From the NCBI RefSeq assembly GCF_900290275.1, contig NZ_LT985323.1, forward strand, positions 559,065 through 623,064: DNA of 64,000 nucleotides, read 5' to 3'. Positions 46,636-55,961 of this stretch are shown piece after piece. Under the pieces are notes generated by a model that was given only the letters and a program-made list of their open reading frames with translations, was not told the origin of the DNA and did no database searches. This DNA is from Prevotella merdae. Its GTDB lineage: Bacteria; Bacteroidota; Bacteroidia; Bacteroidales; Bacteroidaceae. The translations under genes and the position numbers were made by a program. The number at the start of each line of letters is the position of its first letter. Within the stretch, counting starts at the first letter, position 1.

Positions 46636-49600
46636 ATGAGAAAATCTGAATCAAAAAACCAGTTGAAGACAGCCATGCTGATGTGTGCGCTGACTTCCTT
46701 GACGCCTCAGTTGGCAGTCGCAGGAAACAGTGTTTCCACCCCCCTACTTCTATTTCTGAGATTCAACAGCAGAATGCAGTTGCTAAGGGTAAGATTGTTG
46801 ACTCTAAAGGCGAGCCTCTTATTGGTGTGTCTGTTGTAGAAGCAGGTACATCGAACGGCACCGTTACCGATGTTGACGGCAACTTCTCTTTAAACCTTAA
46901 GAAAGCAGGAAGCAAGATTAATGTTTCCTACATTGGCTTCAACTCTACTACAGTTGCAGCTAACGACCACATGAACATTACTCTTAAGTCGGACGACCAG
47001 CAGCTCAATGAGGTTGTTGTGGTTGGTTACGGCACACAGAAGAAGGTAAACCTCACTGGTTCTGTGGCTTCTGTTGACAGCAAGCAACTTGAGAACCGTC
47101 CTATCCAAAACCTCCAGAGTGGTTTGCAGGGCCTTATGCCGGGTGTTGCCATCAGTGGCACCAACGGTGCTCCAGGTATGGACGCTGGTTCTATCAATGT
47201 GCGTGGTGTCGGTACATTCAACAATTCTTCTCCTTACATCCTTATCGATGGTGTAGAGGCTGGTACTATGTCGAGCCTCGACCCTAACGATATCGAGAGC
47301 ATCTCTGTACTTAAGGACGCAGCCTCGGCAGCCATCTACGGTTCAAAGGCAGCCAACGGCGTTATCCTTATCACCACAAAGAAAGGTAAGAGCGGAGCTC
47401 CTCAGGTTAACTATAACGGCTACGTAAGCTTCCAGAACGCTACAGCCCTTATCGACCGTCTTAGCTCTTACGATTATGCAAGCATGTTCAACACCTTGCT
47501 TGCAGCAGACAAGCAATATGACCTTACTCAGTTTGAGAATGGCAAGAACAATACCGATTGGTACGACCTTGCCTACAAGACTGGCGTTATGCAGCACCAC
47601 AACGTTAGCGTAAACGGTGCCAACGAGAATGTTAACTATCTCGCATCTGCCGGTTATCTCAAGCAGACAGGTATTCTTCCTAATGCAGGACGTGAGCAGT
47701 TCAATGGTCGTACCAATCTTGAAATGAAGATTAACGACCGCCTTACAACTCGCCTCAACCTCGCTTTCATAAAGAACGACTATACCGACCCGTCATCAGC
47801 ATACGCAGGTGGTGGTTCCGACCAGATTATACGTCAGCTCAACCTTATCGCACCTTGGGTTACTCCACGTTACGAGGATGGTACATGGGGTACAATCGCC
47901 GATGGTAGCCCTATTGCATGGCTCGACAACGACATCAAGGTTGTACGTCGCAACACCAACTTCACCGGACTCCTTGGTTTCGACTATAAGATTATCGACG
48001 GTCTTGTAGCTAAGGTTAGCGCTTCTTACGTTAACAACACACAGAACTACGACTACTTCCAGCCGTACTTCCGCTATAATGCCAACAAGGAGACGTCTCC
48101 TAACGAGCATACAGAGCAGATGTCTAAGTGGGAACGCAAGACATTCGAGGCATTGCTTACATACAACAAAACTCTTGGCAACCACAACTTTGGCGCTCTT
48201 GCCGGTTGGCATGCTGAGGGCTACGAGTATAAGTATTGGTACACATATCGCCAGAATTTCCCAAGCAGCTCAGTAACAGACATCAACGCCGGTGACGCTT
48301 CTACACAGAAGGCACAGGGCTACACACGCAAGCTTAACATGCTTTCTTGGTTCGGTCGTGTTAACTACGACTTCGCTGGACGCTATCTCCTCGAGGCTAA
48401 CCTCCGTGCTGATGCATCAAGCCGCTTTGCTGACGGACACCGTTGGGGATACTTCCCTTCATTCTCTGCAGGCTGGCGCGTAAGCGAGGAAGCATTTATG
48501 GAGAACACCAAGTCTTGGCTCTCTAACTTGAAGATTCGTGGTTCTTGGGGTAAACTCGGTAACCAGGAGGCTATCGGCGATGACTACTATCCAGCTCTCA
48601 GTACCTATAACACTGGTGCCAACTATGTATTTGGCGGTACATTGAATCCTGGCTACTATCAGGGCTCTTACAAGATCAACACCATCACATGGGAGAAGGC
48701 CACAACATGGGGCGTAGGTGTAGACATGGGCTTCCTTAACAACAAGATTACAGCAAGCATCGACTACTACAACCGTCTTACCGATGGCATCCTTATGTCA
48801 GTAGACGCTCCTTACGAGTTTGCTCTTGGTAGCTACAAGGACAACGTAGGTCAGATGCGCAACCAGGGTGTTGAGCTCCAGATTGCTTACAACGACAAGT
48901 TTGGCGACGTTACATTCGGCGCTGCATTCAACCTTGCTTACAACAAGAACAAGATCGAGGATATGCCTGGTAAGGGTTATATCGATGGTGGCAATGGCAT
49001 CCGTAATGCCAAGGGTCACGAGTTCAACAGCTACTATGTATACAAGGCTGATGGTTTCTTCGCATCAGACGAGGAGGCTCAGGAGTATATGAACTACTAC
49101 TGGCCAGCCGATGGTTCTAAGGGCGGTTGCCCATTCGGTGGTGGCGGCTTCAAGGGTGGCGACCTCAAGTATGTTGATACAAACGGCGACGGCAAGATCA
49201 ATGCCGAGGACCGTATCTTCACCAATGGTCCTACTCCACGCTATACATTCGGCTTGAACCTCAACGCTGCTTGGAAGGGATTCGATATCTCTATGTTCTT
49301 CAATGGTCAGCTCAAGGCTAAGCGCTTCTTCGATTCATTCGAGGTTGAAGGCTCATTCTCAGGCGATAGCTCTCACCCAGCTACAATCTGGAAGGACTCT
49401 TGGACATTCAACAAGAAGAACCCGAAGATGCCACGTCTATTCAAGGACACCAACTCTCCTAGCTCTTCACGCCAGGTTATGTCTACATTCTGGCTCAAGG
49501 ACGTTGCTTACTGCCGTCTGAAGAACTTGCAGATTGGCTACACATTGCCTAAGCAGATTGTCAACACTATCGGCCTCAACAAGGTACGTGTTTACTACTC

Positions 49601-49724
49601 TTGCGAGAATCTCTTCACTATCGATAACCTCGACCTCAACATGGATCCGGAGGCTACCAGCCAGCGACTCAGCTCGTATCCGTTACTCCGCACCCATTCA
49701 TTCGGTATGAGCGTTACATTCTAA
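46636..49724 (+). CDS. SusC-family transporter with a frameshifted signal peptide
   Basis: The body of the gene is a normal SusC: VAKGKIVDSKGEPLIGVSVV, the TonB box LNEVVVVGYGTQKKVNLTGS, the plug motifs LKDAASAAIYGSKAANGVI, and a barrel ending in SFGMSVTF. The in-frame ORF starts only at 46683 with a non-signal N-terminus. The good signal peptide (MRKSESKNQLKTAMLMCALT, ending near LAVAGNS) starts at 46636 in another frame. The two frames meet at a six-C run (46739-46744); one extra C would join them smoothly as VSTPPTSISEIQQQ. As sequenced the protein would lack export, so this is a decayed gene, a phase-variable OFF state or a sequencing error. The SusD gene follows by 29 bp. Confidence 0.85.
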
Positions 49725-49753
49725 AAACTACATCTATTTAAATCATTACTATT

Positions 49754-51412
49754 ATGAGACATCTTAAAAATTATATATTTGCAGGTATAGCGGCTCTCAT
49801 GACCACTTCGTGCTCTGATTTCCTCGAAACAGCACCGAAGGATGCCATGACACCTGCTACAGCATGGCAGACACAAAGTGATGCCGAGAAATTCCTTACC
49901 GGATGTTACAACAACTGGGAAGACAACTACGACAACGGTTGGGGTTGGGATGGATTCCTTCTCTATTGGGATGGCGCTTCCGACTTTGGTTACGACCAGT
50001 ATCCTTGGGAGGGATATACTCCTATCGGCAATGGTCAGGTAAATGCTACCACAGGTCGCGACTTCTACGAATTCTCTAAGATTCGTCGTTGCAATGAATT
50101 CCTTGACAATGTTGATAAGTGCTCTTTCAGCAGCGAGGCTGTAAAGAAGGACATGATAGCACAGGCTCGCTGGATTCGCGCTTACCGCTACTTCCTTATG
50201 AACTGGAACTACGGTGCAGTGCCTATCATCAAGAGCTTCCAGTCAGCCGAGGAAGCTATGGTTCCTAAGAACACCGAGGCTGAGGTTAGAAAATATGTAG
50301 AAGACGAGCTCGACCAGCTTGTAGGCGACCTCAACGATGCTCCTTCACAGACCGGACGTATCGCAAAGGGTGCAGGCTATGCTCTCCGTATGCGCGAGGC
50401 TCTTTACAATGAGCAGTGGGCTGTAGCTAAGGATCGTGCCGAGAAGATTATCGCTCTCGGTCAGTACGACCTCGACCCAAGCTATTCTAACGTCTTTAGT
50501 CTTGCCGGTCAGGGTTCTAAGGAGATTATCCTTGCAGTACAGCACATCACCGGTACCAAGTACAATGACGTTGTCGGTCGTATGTACAGCAATGGCGATG
50601 GTGGTTGGAGTTCAATCATGCCTACATGGAACCTTGTCGACGCTTACGAAATGGCTAACGGCAAGACCATCGACGATCCTACATCAGGTTATGATGCAAC
50701 TCATCCGTTCAACAACCGCGACCCACGTATGGGTATGACAATCTGCTATCCTGGCTGCGACTACATCAATGGTCAGGGCAAGCAAGCTATCTTCAATACT
50801 CTTGACGAGAAGATCAACGGTGTGAAGAACTCTAACTATAAGGACAGCAAGAACAATACACCTCCAACTGGCCTTATCTGGGGTAAGTATCTTGCTCCGC
50901 AGAGCCAGTACAGCGACATCTGGAACACTGCATGCTCGCCTATCGTATTCCGCTATGCTGAGGTGCTCCTTACATGGTGCGAGGCTGCCAACGAGCTTGA
51001 CTTCAATGCCAACAAGGCGCAGATTTATACTTATCTGAATAAGATTCGTAACCGTGTAGGTATGCCGGATGTTGACGAGGCTAAGTACAACACCCAGGAA
51101 ACACTGCGTGAGCTTATCCATCGTGAGCGTTCAGTAGAGCTTGCAGGCGAGGGTCTTCGTCGTAGCGATATCCTCCGTTGGAAGACTGCTGATGGTAAGA
51201 TGCTTGCCGAGAAGGTTCTCAACCAGGTATTGCTGAGCCGTGAGGGTACTGTAAACATGGATGCATCTGTAGCTCCTGGCATGCGTGCCACATTCAGCGG
51301 CAAGACAACAGAAATAGAGACCCGCGTGTTCAAGACATACAACCGCTACTTGCCAATACCGCAGGGCGCTCTTGATGCCAACAAGGCTCTTACACCGTCT
51401 GATGGTTATTAA
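49754..51412 (+). CDS. SusD/RagB-family nutrient-binding lipoprotein
   Basis: The 552-residue protein is the partner of the SusC above. The N-terminus is a lipoprotein signal (MRHLKNYIFAGIAALMTTSC, lipidated Cys20) followed by SDFLETAPKDAMTP, typical of SusD. The helical TPR-like region includes RDFYEFSKIRRCNEFLDNV and ARWIRAYRYFLMNWNYGAVP, and the C-terminal part has LLTWCEAANELDFNANKAQI and RERSVELAGEGLRRSDILRW. It should sit on the outer surface and bind a glycan. The ligand is unknown, although the nearby esterase hints at an acylated plant polysaccharide. Confidence 0.94.
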   Translation: MRHLKNYIFAGIAALMTTSCSDFLETAPKDAMTPATAWQTQSDAEKFLTGCYNNWEDNYDNGWGWDGFLLYWDGASDFGYDQYPWEGYTPIGNGQVNATTGRDFYEFSKIRRCNEFLDNVDKCSFSSEAVKKDMIAQARWIRAYRYFLMNWNYGAVPIIKSFQSAEEAMVPKNTEAEVRKYVEDELDQLVGDLNDAPSQTGRIAKGAGYALRMREALYNEQWAVAKDRAEKIIALGQYDLDPSYSNVFSLAGQGSKEIILAVQHITGTKYNDVVGRMYSNGDGGWSSIMPTWNLVDAYEMANGKTIDDPTSGYDATHPFNNRDPRMGMTICYPGCDYINGQGKQAIFNTLDEKINGVKNSNYKDSKNNTPPTGLIWGKYLAPQSQYSDIWNTACSPIVFRYAEVLLTWCEAANELDFNANKAQIYTYLNKIRNRVGMPDVDEAKYNTQETLRELIHRERSVELAGEGLRRSDILRWKTADGKMLAEKVLNQVLLSREGTVNMDASVAPGMRATFSGKTTEIETRVFKTYNRYLPIPQGALDANKALTPSDGY

Positions 51413-51461
51413 TTAATCAATTAATAAACGAACAGATCGTTATAGGTTAGTATAAAAATGG

Positions 51462-51500
51462 AATCCCCGGAAACAGGTGCAACTTGTTTCTGGGGATTTT
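51462..51500 (+). terminator. Terminator of the second SusC/SusD pair
   Basis: AATCCCCGGAAACA pairs with TGTTTCTGGGGATT (one mismatch) around a short loop and is followed by TTTTC. It lies about 50 bp after the SusD stop and also fits termination of the convergent VanZ-like gene. Confidence 0.75.
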
Positions 51501-51512
51501 CATTTGTGTTTA

Positions 51513-51944
51513 TTACTGTCTGCGTTTAAAGCGCAACGCTACTATTCCGCATATTGCCGCCAACGTAACGCCAATGGAGTTGGCTGCAAAGTCGAGCCAT
51601 TCGCCCGACCTACGTCCGCCTGTACACGTAGCCTGCAATATCTCTATTAGTCCGCTCATAGCTACAGGCGCAAGCCAAGCAAGCAGAAACAGCTTCATAG
51701 GATTTATCTCGTAGCGGAAACCTCCGCCTATGTCGCACTTTACACGATGTCTGCGCAGATACTCATACCATATAGTGCCACACGTGCCCAAATACATGGC
51801 GGTATGCACCCACTTGTCTATCAGCGACACATTATCGAGAGGCGTGTGGGGCACAGAGGCAAAACACAACACCCATATTATAAGAATGTAGAACGACGAT
51901 ACGGGGTACGACTTAAGAAGATGACGAATGTATTGCATAATCAT
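51513..51944 (-). CDS. VanZ-like family membrane protein
   Basis: From the start MIMQYIRHLLKSYPVSS the product is about 143 residues with four hydrophobic segments. It shows the VanZ-like pattern: VSLIDKWVHTAMYLGTCGTI, then MKLFLLAWLAPVAMSGLIEI with the conserved glutamate, and ATCTGGRRSGEWLDFAANSI. VanZ in enterococci modifies teicoplanin resistance; most VanZ-like proteins have no proven role. An upstream in-frame extension covers the promoter (TAACTTTG on the minus strand at 51983-51990), so the shorter start is preferred. The gene is isolated. Confidence 0.85.
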   Translation of the reverse strand: MIMQYIRHLLKSYPVSSFYILIIWVLCFASVPHTPLDNVSLIDKWVHTAMYLGTCGTIWYEYLRRHRVKCDIGGGFRYEINPMKLFLLAWLAPVAMSGLIEILQATCTGGRRSGEWLDFAANSIGVTLAAICGIVALRFKRRQ

Positions 51945-51982
51945 TTGTTTAATTGGTTGCTTTATAATGTTTGTTTGAGCTG

Positions 51983-51990
51983 CAAAGTTA
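51983..51990 (-). promoter_or_regulatory. Candidate -7 box of the VanZ-like gene
   Basis: TAACTTTG on the minus strand matches TAnnTTTG, about 40 bp before the chosen start. Its position inside the longer in-frame ORF supports the shorter start. Confidence 0.4.
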
Positions 51991-52099
51991 CGAAAAAACA
52001 ATAACATAAAAATGTCGGGCTACAACTATCTATATTCATAATTACAACATAATTACCAGTTTTACTTACAAACCGTTCTCTTTTCTCGAAATAATTTTA

Positions 52100-52107
52100 T
52101 ACTTTTG
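52100..52107 (+). promoter_or_regulatory. Candidate -7 box of the symporter pair
   Basis: TACTTTTG matches the -7 consensus and lies 82 bp before the first symporter start codon. The -33 element is weak. Confidence 0.4.
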
Positions 52108-52189
52108 CAACTTTAACAACTACAATAGCATTAAATCATCATATATCCCGTAAATATTATAGGATAACAAAACAAAATCACGAAGAAAG

Positions 52190-53548
52190 ATGTCAAAAGA
52201 AAGAGTAAACTTTGGAAGCAAACTTGGTATGGTGCTCGCCACAGCAGGTTCGGCTGTAGGACTTGGCAACGTATGGCGATTTCCGTATATGACTGGACAA
52301 AACGGCGGTGCCGTATTTATTATGGGATATATCGGTTGTGTCGTGCTACTTGGTCTGCCATGTATGATGAGCGAGTTTATCATTGGCCGCCACGGAGCAG
52401 CCAATACCGGACGCGCCTACGGCAAGATGGGAACACACAGCCTATGGAGATTAGTAGGATGTATGAGTGTGCTTACCGGATTTCTTATCACTGGCTATTA
52501 TGCTGTGGTATCAGGATGGTGCTTGCAGTACATCTTCTCATCGGCATTTGGCGAGCTTAACGGCAACCCAACCTACATAACCGAGTACTTCAAGGATTTC
52601 TCTTCGGCTCCCCTACAACCTGTAATATGGACCGTAGCCATACTTGCTATGACCCATTTTGTCATTATACACGGGGTACGCAGCGGCATAGAGCGTGCCT
52701 CAAAGATAATGATGCCGTTGCTCTTCATACTGCTGCTCGTTGTGGTTGTAGGCTCGTGTATGCTGCCTGGAGCGGGCAGAGGCATCGAGTTTCTATTCCG
52801 TCCCGATTTCTCCAAACTCGACTCAAATATGTTTCTCGCCGCAATGGGCCAGTCGTTCTACTCGCTGTCCATCGGCATGGGTTGCATATGCACCTTTGCC
52901 AGCTACTTTTCGCGCCAAGCCAATCTTATGAAGTCGGCTGTCAACATAGTACTAATCGACTCGCTGATAGCCATACTTGCCGGACTGATGATATTCCCAG
53001 CAGCCTTCTCTGTAGGTGTTAATCCCGACTCGGGACCATCGCTTATCTTCATCACCCTGCCCAACGTTTTCCGCGAGGCATTTGCCTCCATGCCTATTTT
53101 AGGCACAATCATCGCCACCGGTTTCTACATACTGCTGTCGCTTGCAGCCCTAACATCGCTCATATCATTGCACGAGGTGTCTACAGCTTTCTTCTACGAG
53201 GAGCTGCATACAACACGCAAGAAGGCTGCCACAATAGTAACCGTATCGTGCTGCATTATGGGAGCCTTCTGCTCGCTATCTATAGGCGGACGCGACTGGC
53301 TTATGATAGGGGGCAAGTCGCTGTTCGATGTATTCGACTTTGTAACCGGACAGATATTCCTGCCCATAGTAGGCTTCCTTACATGCCTGTTCTTAGGATG
53401 GGTGGTGCCACGCAAGACGGTGAAGGACGAGTTTACCAATTGGGGCACGCTGCGCTCCACTCTGTTCGGCGTATATATGGTGCTAATAAGATATGTATGC
53501 CCAGTGTGCATCGTGGCGATATTCCTTAACCAGTTGGGTGTGATATAA
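52190..53548 (+). CDS. Neurotransmitter:sodium symporter family transporter (first copy)
   Basis: The 452-residue protein is an NSS-family (SNF) transporter, as LeuT is, that uses sodium to import amino acids or related amines. TM1 carries the family signature (GMVLATAGSAVGLGNVWRFP then YMTGQNGGAVF), with the unwound GSAVGLGN sodium and substrate segment. About eleven to twelve hydrophobic segments follow, including GPSLIFITLPNVFREAFASM and a C-terminal VVPRKTVKDEFTNWGTL. The substrate cannot be read off. It is followed 22 bp later by a clearly homologous gene, making a tandem pair. Confidence 0.94.
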   Translation: MSKERVNFGSKLGMVLATAGSAVGLGNVWRFPYMTGQNGGAVFIMGYIGCVVLLGLPCMMSEFIIGRHGAANTGRAYGKMGTHSLWRLVGCMSVLTGFLITGYYAVVSGWCLQYIFSSAFGELNGNPTYITEYFKDFSSAPLQPVIWTVAILAMTHFVIIHGVRSGIERASKIMMPLLFILLLVVVVGSCMLPGAGRGIEFLFRPDFSKLDSNMFLAAMGQSFYSLSIGMGCICTFASYFSRQANLMKSAVNIVLIDSLIAILAGLMIFPAAFSVGVNPDSGPSLIFITLPNVFREAFASMPILGTIIATGFYILLSLAALTSLISLHEVSTAFFYEELHTTRKKAATIVTVSCCIMGAFCSLSIGGRDWLMIGGKSLFDVFDFVTGQIFLPIVGFLTCLFLGWVVPRKTVKDEFTNWGTLRSTLFGVYMVLIRYVCPVCIVAIFLNQLGVI

Positions 53549-53570
53549 CAATAAATATACAGAGAAAAAA

Positions 53571-54938
53571 TTGCTAATGAATCAATCAGGTAGAACCAGT
53601 TTCGCCACCAAGTTTGGTGCTGTGCTTGCAACAGCAGGCTCTGCAGTAGGACTTGGCAATGTGTGGCGATTTCCTTATATGACTGGCGAAGACGGGGGGG
53701 CCGCCTTCATACTTATATATCTTGTATGCGTGCTTATGCTTGGCATACCGGGTATGATAAGCGAGTTTATCATCGGACGCCATGCTGGCTCAAATGCCGC
53801 ACGTGCTTACCGCCGACTGGCAGCCGGAAAGGCATGGATGCTGATAGGCGTTATGGGCGTGCTTACATCTATGATAGTGCTTGGCTTCTATGCTGTAGTA
53901 GCTGGATGGTGTCTGCAATATCTCTATGCGTCGTTGGTTGGTCAACTCTCGGGCGATGCCAATTATGTGGCAGCCTACTTCAACGACTTCACCCATAATC
54001 CGGTAATGCCAGCGTTCTGGGCAGTGGCATTCATCCTTATCACCCACTTTGTTGTGGTGCATGGCATACGCAGCGGCATAGAGAAGGTATCCAATCTGCT
54101 CATGCCTACCCTATTTATTCTGCTTATAGTGCTCGTTGGAGCGTCGTGCATGCTGCCAGGAGCATGGCGCGGAGTAGACTTTCTGCTTAACCCAGACGTC
54201 TCTAAAGTAAGCAGCACGGTGTTTCTTGATGCCTTAGGCCAGGCTTTCTTTTCGCTGTCGTTAGGCACGGCATGCCTGTGCACCTATGCATCCTACTTCT
54301 CAAGGCGAACCAACCTTGCCAAGACAGCTTGCCAGATAGCCATAATAGATATGCTTGTGGCTATACTTGCCGGACTTATGATATTCCCGGCAGCTTTCTC
54401 GGTAGGCATAAGTCCCGACTCAGGTCCGGCTCTTATATTCATCACCTTGCCCAATGTCTTCAGAGAGGCATTCGCTTCAATGCCTATTGTTGGCTATATA
54501 ATGTCGGTGCTCTTCTACATGCTTTTGGCATTGGCTGCCCTTACATCCACTATCTCTATGCACGAGATAGGCACAGCCTTCTTTCACGAGGAACTGCGCT
54601 GCTCGCGTCGTATAGGTGCCACTATAGAGACAGTTGCTTGCTGCATCATAGCTATACTATGTGCCCTGTCGTGTGGCGCATATAAAGGCTTGTCGATAGC
54701 AGGCCGCACATTGCTCGACTTCTGCGACTTTCTTACCGCACAGATACTTATGCCTGTAGGAGCACTGGCTACATGCTTGCTCATAGGTTGGTTTGTGCCT
54801 AAACGTATTGTACGAGACGAGTTTACCAACCGTGGCACCACATGGGTTAAGGTATACGGTATATTCCTGTTCATAGTTAGATTTGTGTGCCCAGTGTGCA
54901 TCATTGCGGTATTCTTGCACCAAGCAGGAGTGGTATAA
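53571..54938 (+). CDS. Neurotransmitter:sodium symporter family transporter (second copy)
   Basis: The 455-residue protein is a paralogue of the preceding one, with the same TM1 signature (GAVLATAGSAVGLGNVWRFP then YMTGEDGGAAF), the same GPALIFITLPNVFREAFASM block and a matching C-terminus (VPKRIVRDEFTNRGTTWVKV). The pair probably arose by tandem duplication. The codons for GGA in TM1 contain a run of seven G (53694-53700), where the first copy has a mixed GGCGGT sequence; the frame is intact here. Such a run could slip and switch the gene off. The gene is closed by a strong hairpin at 54946-54986. Confidence 0.94.
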   Translation: MLMNQSGRTSFATKFGAVLATAGSAVGLGNVWRFPYMTGEDGGAAFILIYLVCVLMLGIPGMISEFIIGRHAGSNAARAYRRLAAGKAWMLIGVMGVLTSMIVLGFYAVVAGWCLQYLYASLVGQLSGDANYVAAYFNDFTHNPVMPAFWAVAFILITHFVVVHGIRSGIEKVSNLLMPTLFILLIVLVGASCMLPGAWRGVDFLLNPDVSKVSSTVFLDALGQAFFSLSLGTACLCTYASYFSRRTNLAKTACQIAIIDMLVAILAGLMIFPAAFSVGISPDSGPALIFITLPNVFREAFASMPIVGYIMSVLFYMLLALAALTSTISMHEIGTAFFHEELRCSRRIGATIETVACCIIAILCALSCGAYKGLSIAGRTLLDFCDFLTAQILMPVGALATCLLIGWFVPKRIVRDEFTNRGTTWVKVYGIFLFIVRFVCPVCIIAVFLHQAGVV

Positions 54939-54945
54939 AATCGAC

Positions 54946-54986
54946 AAAAGGGTTAAGATTACTGAAATCAGTATCTTAACCCTTTT
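54946..54986 (+). terminator. Bidirectional terminator between the symporter pair and tRNA-Pro
   Basis: AAAAGGGTTAAGAT and ATCTTAACCCTTTT pair around a short centre with an extra CTGA/TCAG pairing. Runs of A and T on both sides allow termination from both strands, that is, of the plus-strand symporters and the minus-strand tRNA-Pro. Confidence 0.85.
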
Positions 54987-54989
54987 ATG

Positions 54990-55062
54990 TCGGGATGACA
55001 AGATTCGAACTTGCGACCCCTACGTCCCGAACGTAGTGCGCTACCAACTGCGCTACATCCCG
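54990..55062 (-). tRNA. tRNA-Pro (CGG)
   Basis: A 73-nt cloverleaf on the minus strand: acceptor CGGGATG/CATCCCG, D arm GCGCAGTTGGTAGCGC, anticodon loop TTCGGGA (anticodon CGG) on stem CTACG/CGTAG, and T arm GCAAGTTCGAATCTTGT. The C1-G72 pair type is usual for prolyl tRNAs. Confidence 0.95.
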
Positions 55063-55183
55063 ATTGCATAATGGGAGTAAACCCAAAAGCGAGTGCAAAG
55101 TTACAGGTTTTTTCTGATATACGTGCATCTTTTCTTTATTTTTTTTGTTTAATGACAATTAGCGAAAAATTCTTTGCAAAAAA

Positions 55184-55215
55184 CTTGCAAGTATCAAATA
55201 TTAGTCGTACCTTTG
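55184..55215 (+). promoter_or_regulatory. Promoter of tRNA-Phe
   Basis: CTTG (55184-55187), a 20-bp spacer and TACCTTTG (55208-55215) match the consensus except for one base in the -33 box. The start region CTTTGCACCCGCAAT is identical to that of the tRNA-Asn promoter at 63543-63557, pointing to a shared stable-RNA promoter type. Confidence 0.65.
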
Positions 55216-55241
55216 CACCCGCAATTAAGCAACATAGTGTT

Positions 55242-55314
55242 GGTGCCATAGCTCAGTTGGTAGAGCAAAGGACTGAAAATCCTTGTGTCCCCGGTTCGAT
55301 TCCTGGTGGCACCA
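55242..55314 (+). tRNA. tRNA-Phe (GAA)
   Basis: A 73-nt cloverleaf: acceptor GGTGCCA/TGGCACC, D arm GCTCAGTTGGTAGAGC, anticodon loop CTGAAAA (anticodon GAA) on stem AAGGA/TCCTT, and T arm CCCGGTTCGATTCCTGG. It is transcribed away from tRNA-Pro and ends next to an accessory segment. Confidence 0.96.
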
Positions 55315-55319
55315 CAATA

Positions 55320-55353
55320 AAAAGGAGTTACTCATTAGAGTGACTCCTTTTTT
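55320..55353 (+). terminator. tRNA-Phe terminator (first copy of a duplicated sequence)
   Basis: AAAGGAGTTACTC pairs with GAGTGACTCCTTT and is followed by TTTTTT. A nearly identical 37-bp sequence lies 3 kb away at 58365-58405. Confidence 0.85.
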
Positions 55354-55380
55354 GTTGTTAATACACTTTGTTTTTTAACG

Positions 55381-55402
55381 CCATAGCTCAGTTGGTAATG
55401 CA
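55381..55402 (+). pseudogene. 5' fragment of a second tRNA-Phe-like gene
   Basis: CCATAGCTCAGTTGGTAATG followed by CA matches positions 55246-55267 of tRNA-Phe at 20 of 22 bases, covering the end of the acceptor arm and the whole D arm. The anticodon and T arms are missing and replaced by AT-rich sequence. It is a truncated tRNA copy, left after insertion or deletion. Confidence 0.75.
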
Positions 55403-55590
55403 CGCCGTGTCTATACTCGTATAAATCTCTGAGACTTTCAGCATATACTCCAACTCCTTATACACTTTCAAGAAGCAATGCCATATATGCACCTCTATAC
55501 ATTTGCGTGTAAAATAAAACATGGGACAGAAACCGTAGAGTTTTTATCAAAAAATTTATATATGATTAGGATTATATAATAAAAACTTCG

Positions 55591-55598
55591 TATATTTG
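55591..55598 (+). promoter_or_regulatory. Candidate -7 box for the BACON lipoprotein gene
   Basis: TATATTTG matches TAnnTTTG. It would give a leader of about 360 nt that includes the nested-stem RNA at 55688-55815. The -33 element is poor. Between 55403 and 55590 nothing else is recognisable. Confidence 0.4.
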
Positions 55599-55687
55599 CA
55601 TTATAAATAAAAAAATGATGCCTATGAAGCATAAATAAAAAGAAGACATATTATAATAAAATAAAGAAGCGTTAGCTTTGTATTCTT

Positions 55688-55815
55688 GCTTATCGAAAAT
55701 CGCCAAATTTAAGAAAAGCAATCAAGAGTAAAAGGTTAATGCTCACGTCTGTCTACAGGCGTGGGCTTTTACTCGTGTATGGTTGCATATGGTGTTTGGC
55801 GATACCTCGATAAGC
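55688..55815 (+). ncRNA. Nested-stem structured RNA in the leader of the BACON lipoprotein gene
   Basis: The RNA can fold into a long rod. Stem 1 is GCTTATCGA (55688-55696) with TCGATAAGC (55807-55815), 9 perfect pairs. After a small AA/ACC internal loop, stem 2 is ATCGCCAAA (55699-55707) with TTTGGCGAT (55795-55803), again perfect. Inside, GAGTAAAA (55726-55733) pairs with TTTTACTC (55767-55774), and GCTCACG (55741-55747) pairs with CGTGGGC (55760-55766). A U-rich run (55838-55845) follows. It ends about 145 nt before the start codon. I believe similar leaders precede surface-protein genes in other Bacteroidales, but I cannot name a family. It could be a cis-regulator or a recombination-related element. 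Confidence 0.6.
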
Positions 55816-55961
55816 GTAGACGAAGTTTTAGTCCACGTTTTTTTATTGTCTAAAACCTACATTCTTGGACTACATACACAAAAATTATTAACCGAGGCAT
55901 AAAGACCAAGTATAAAACATTTATATACAAGGTATGAATATGCAACAAAAAACATTTCATT

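Noticed and set aside
55381..55402. A second functional tRNA gene
   Set aside because: Only the D-arm region matches; the anticodon and T arms are absent.
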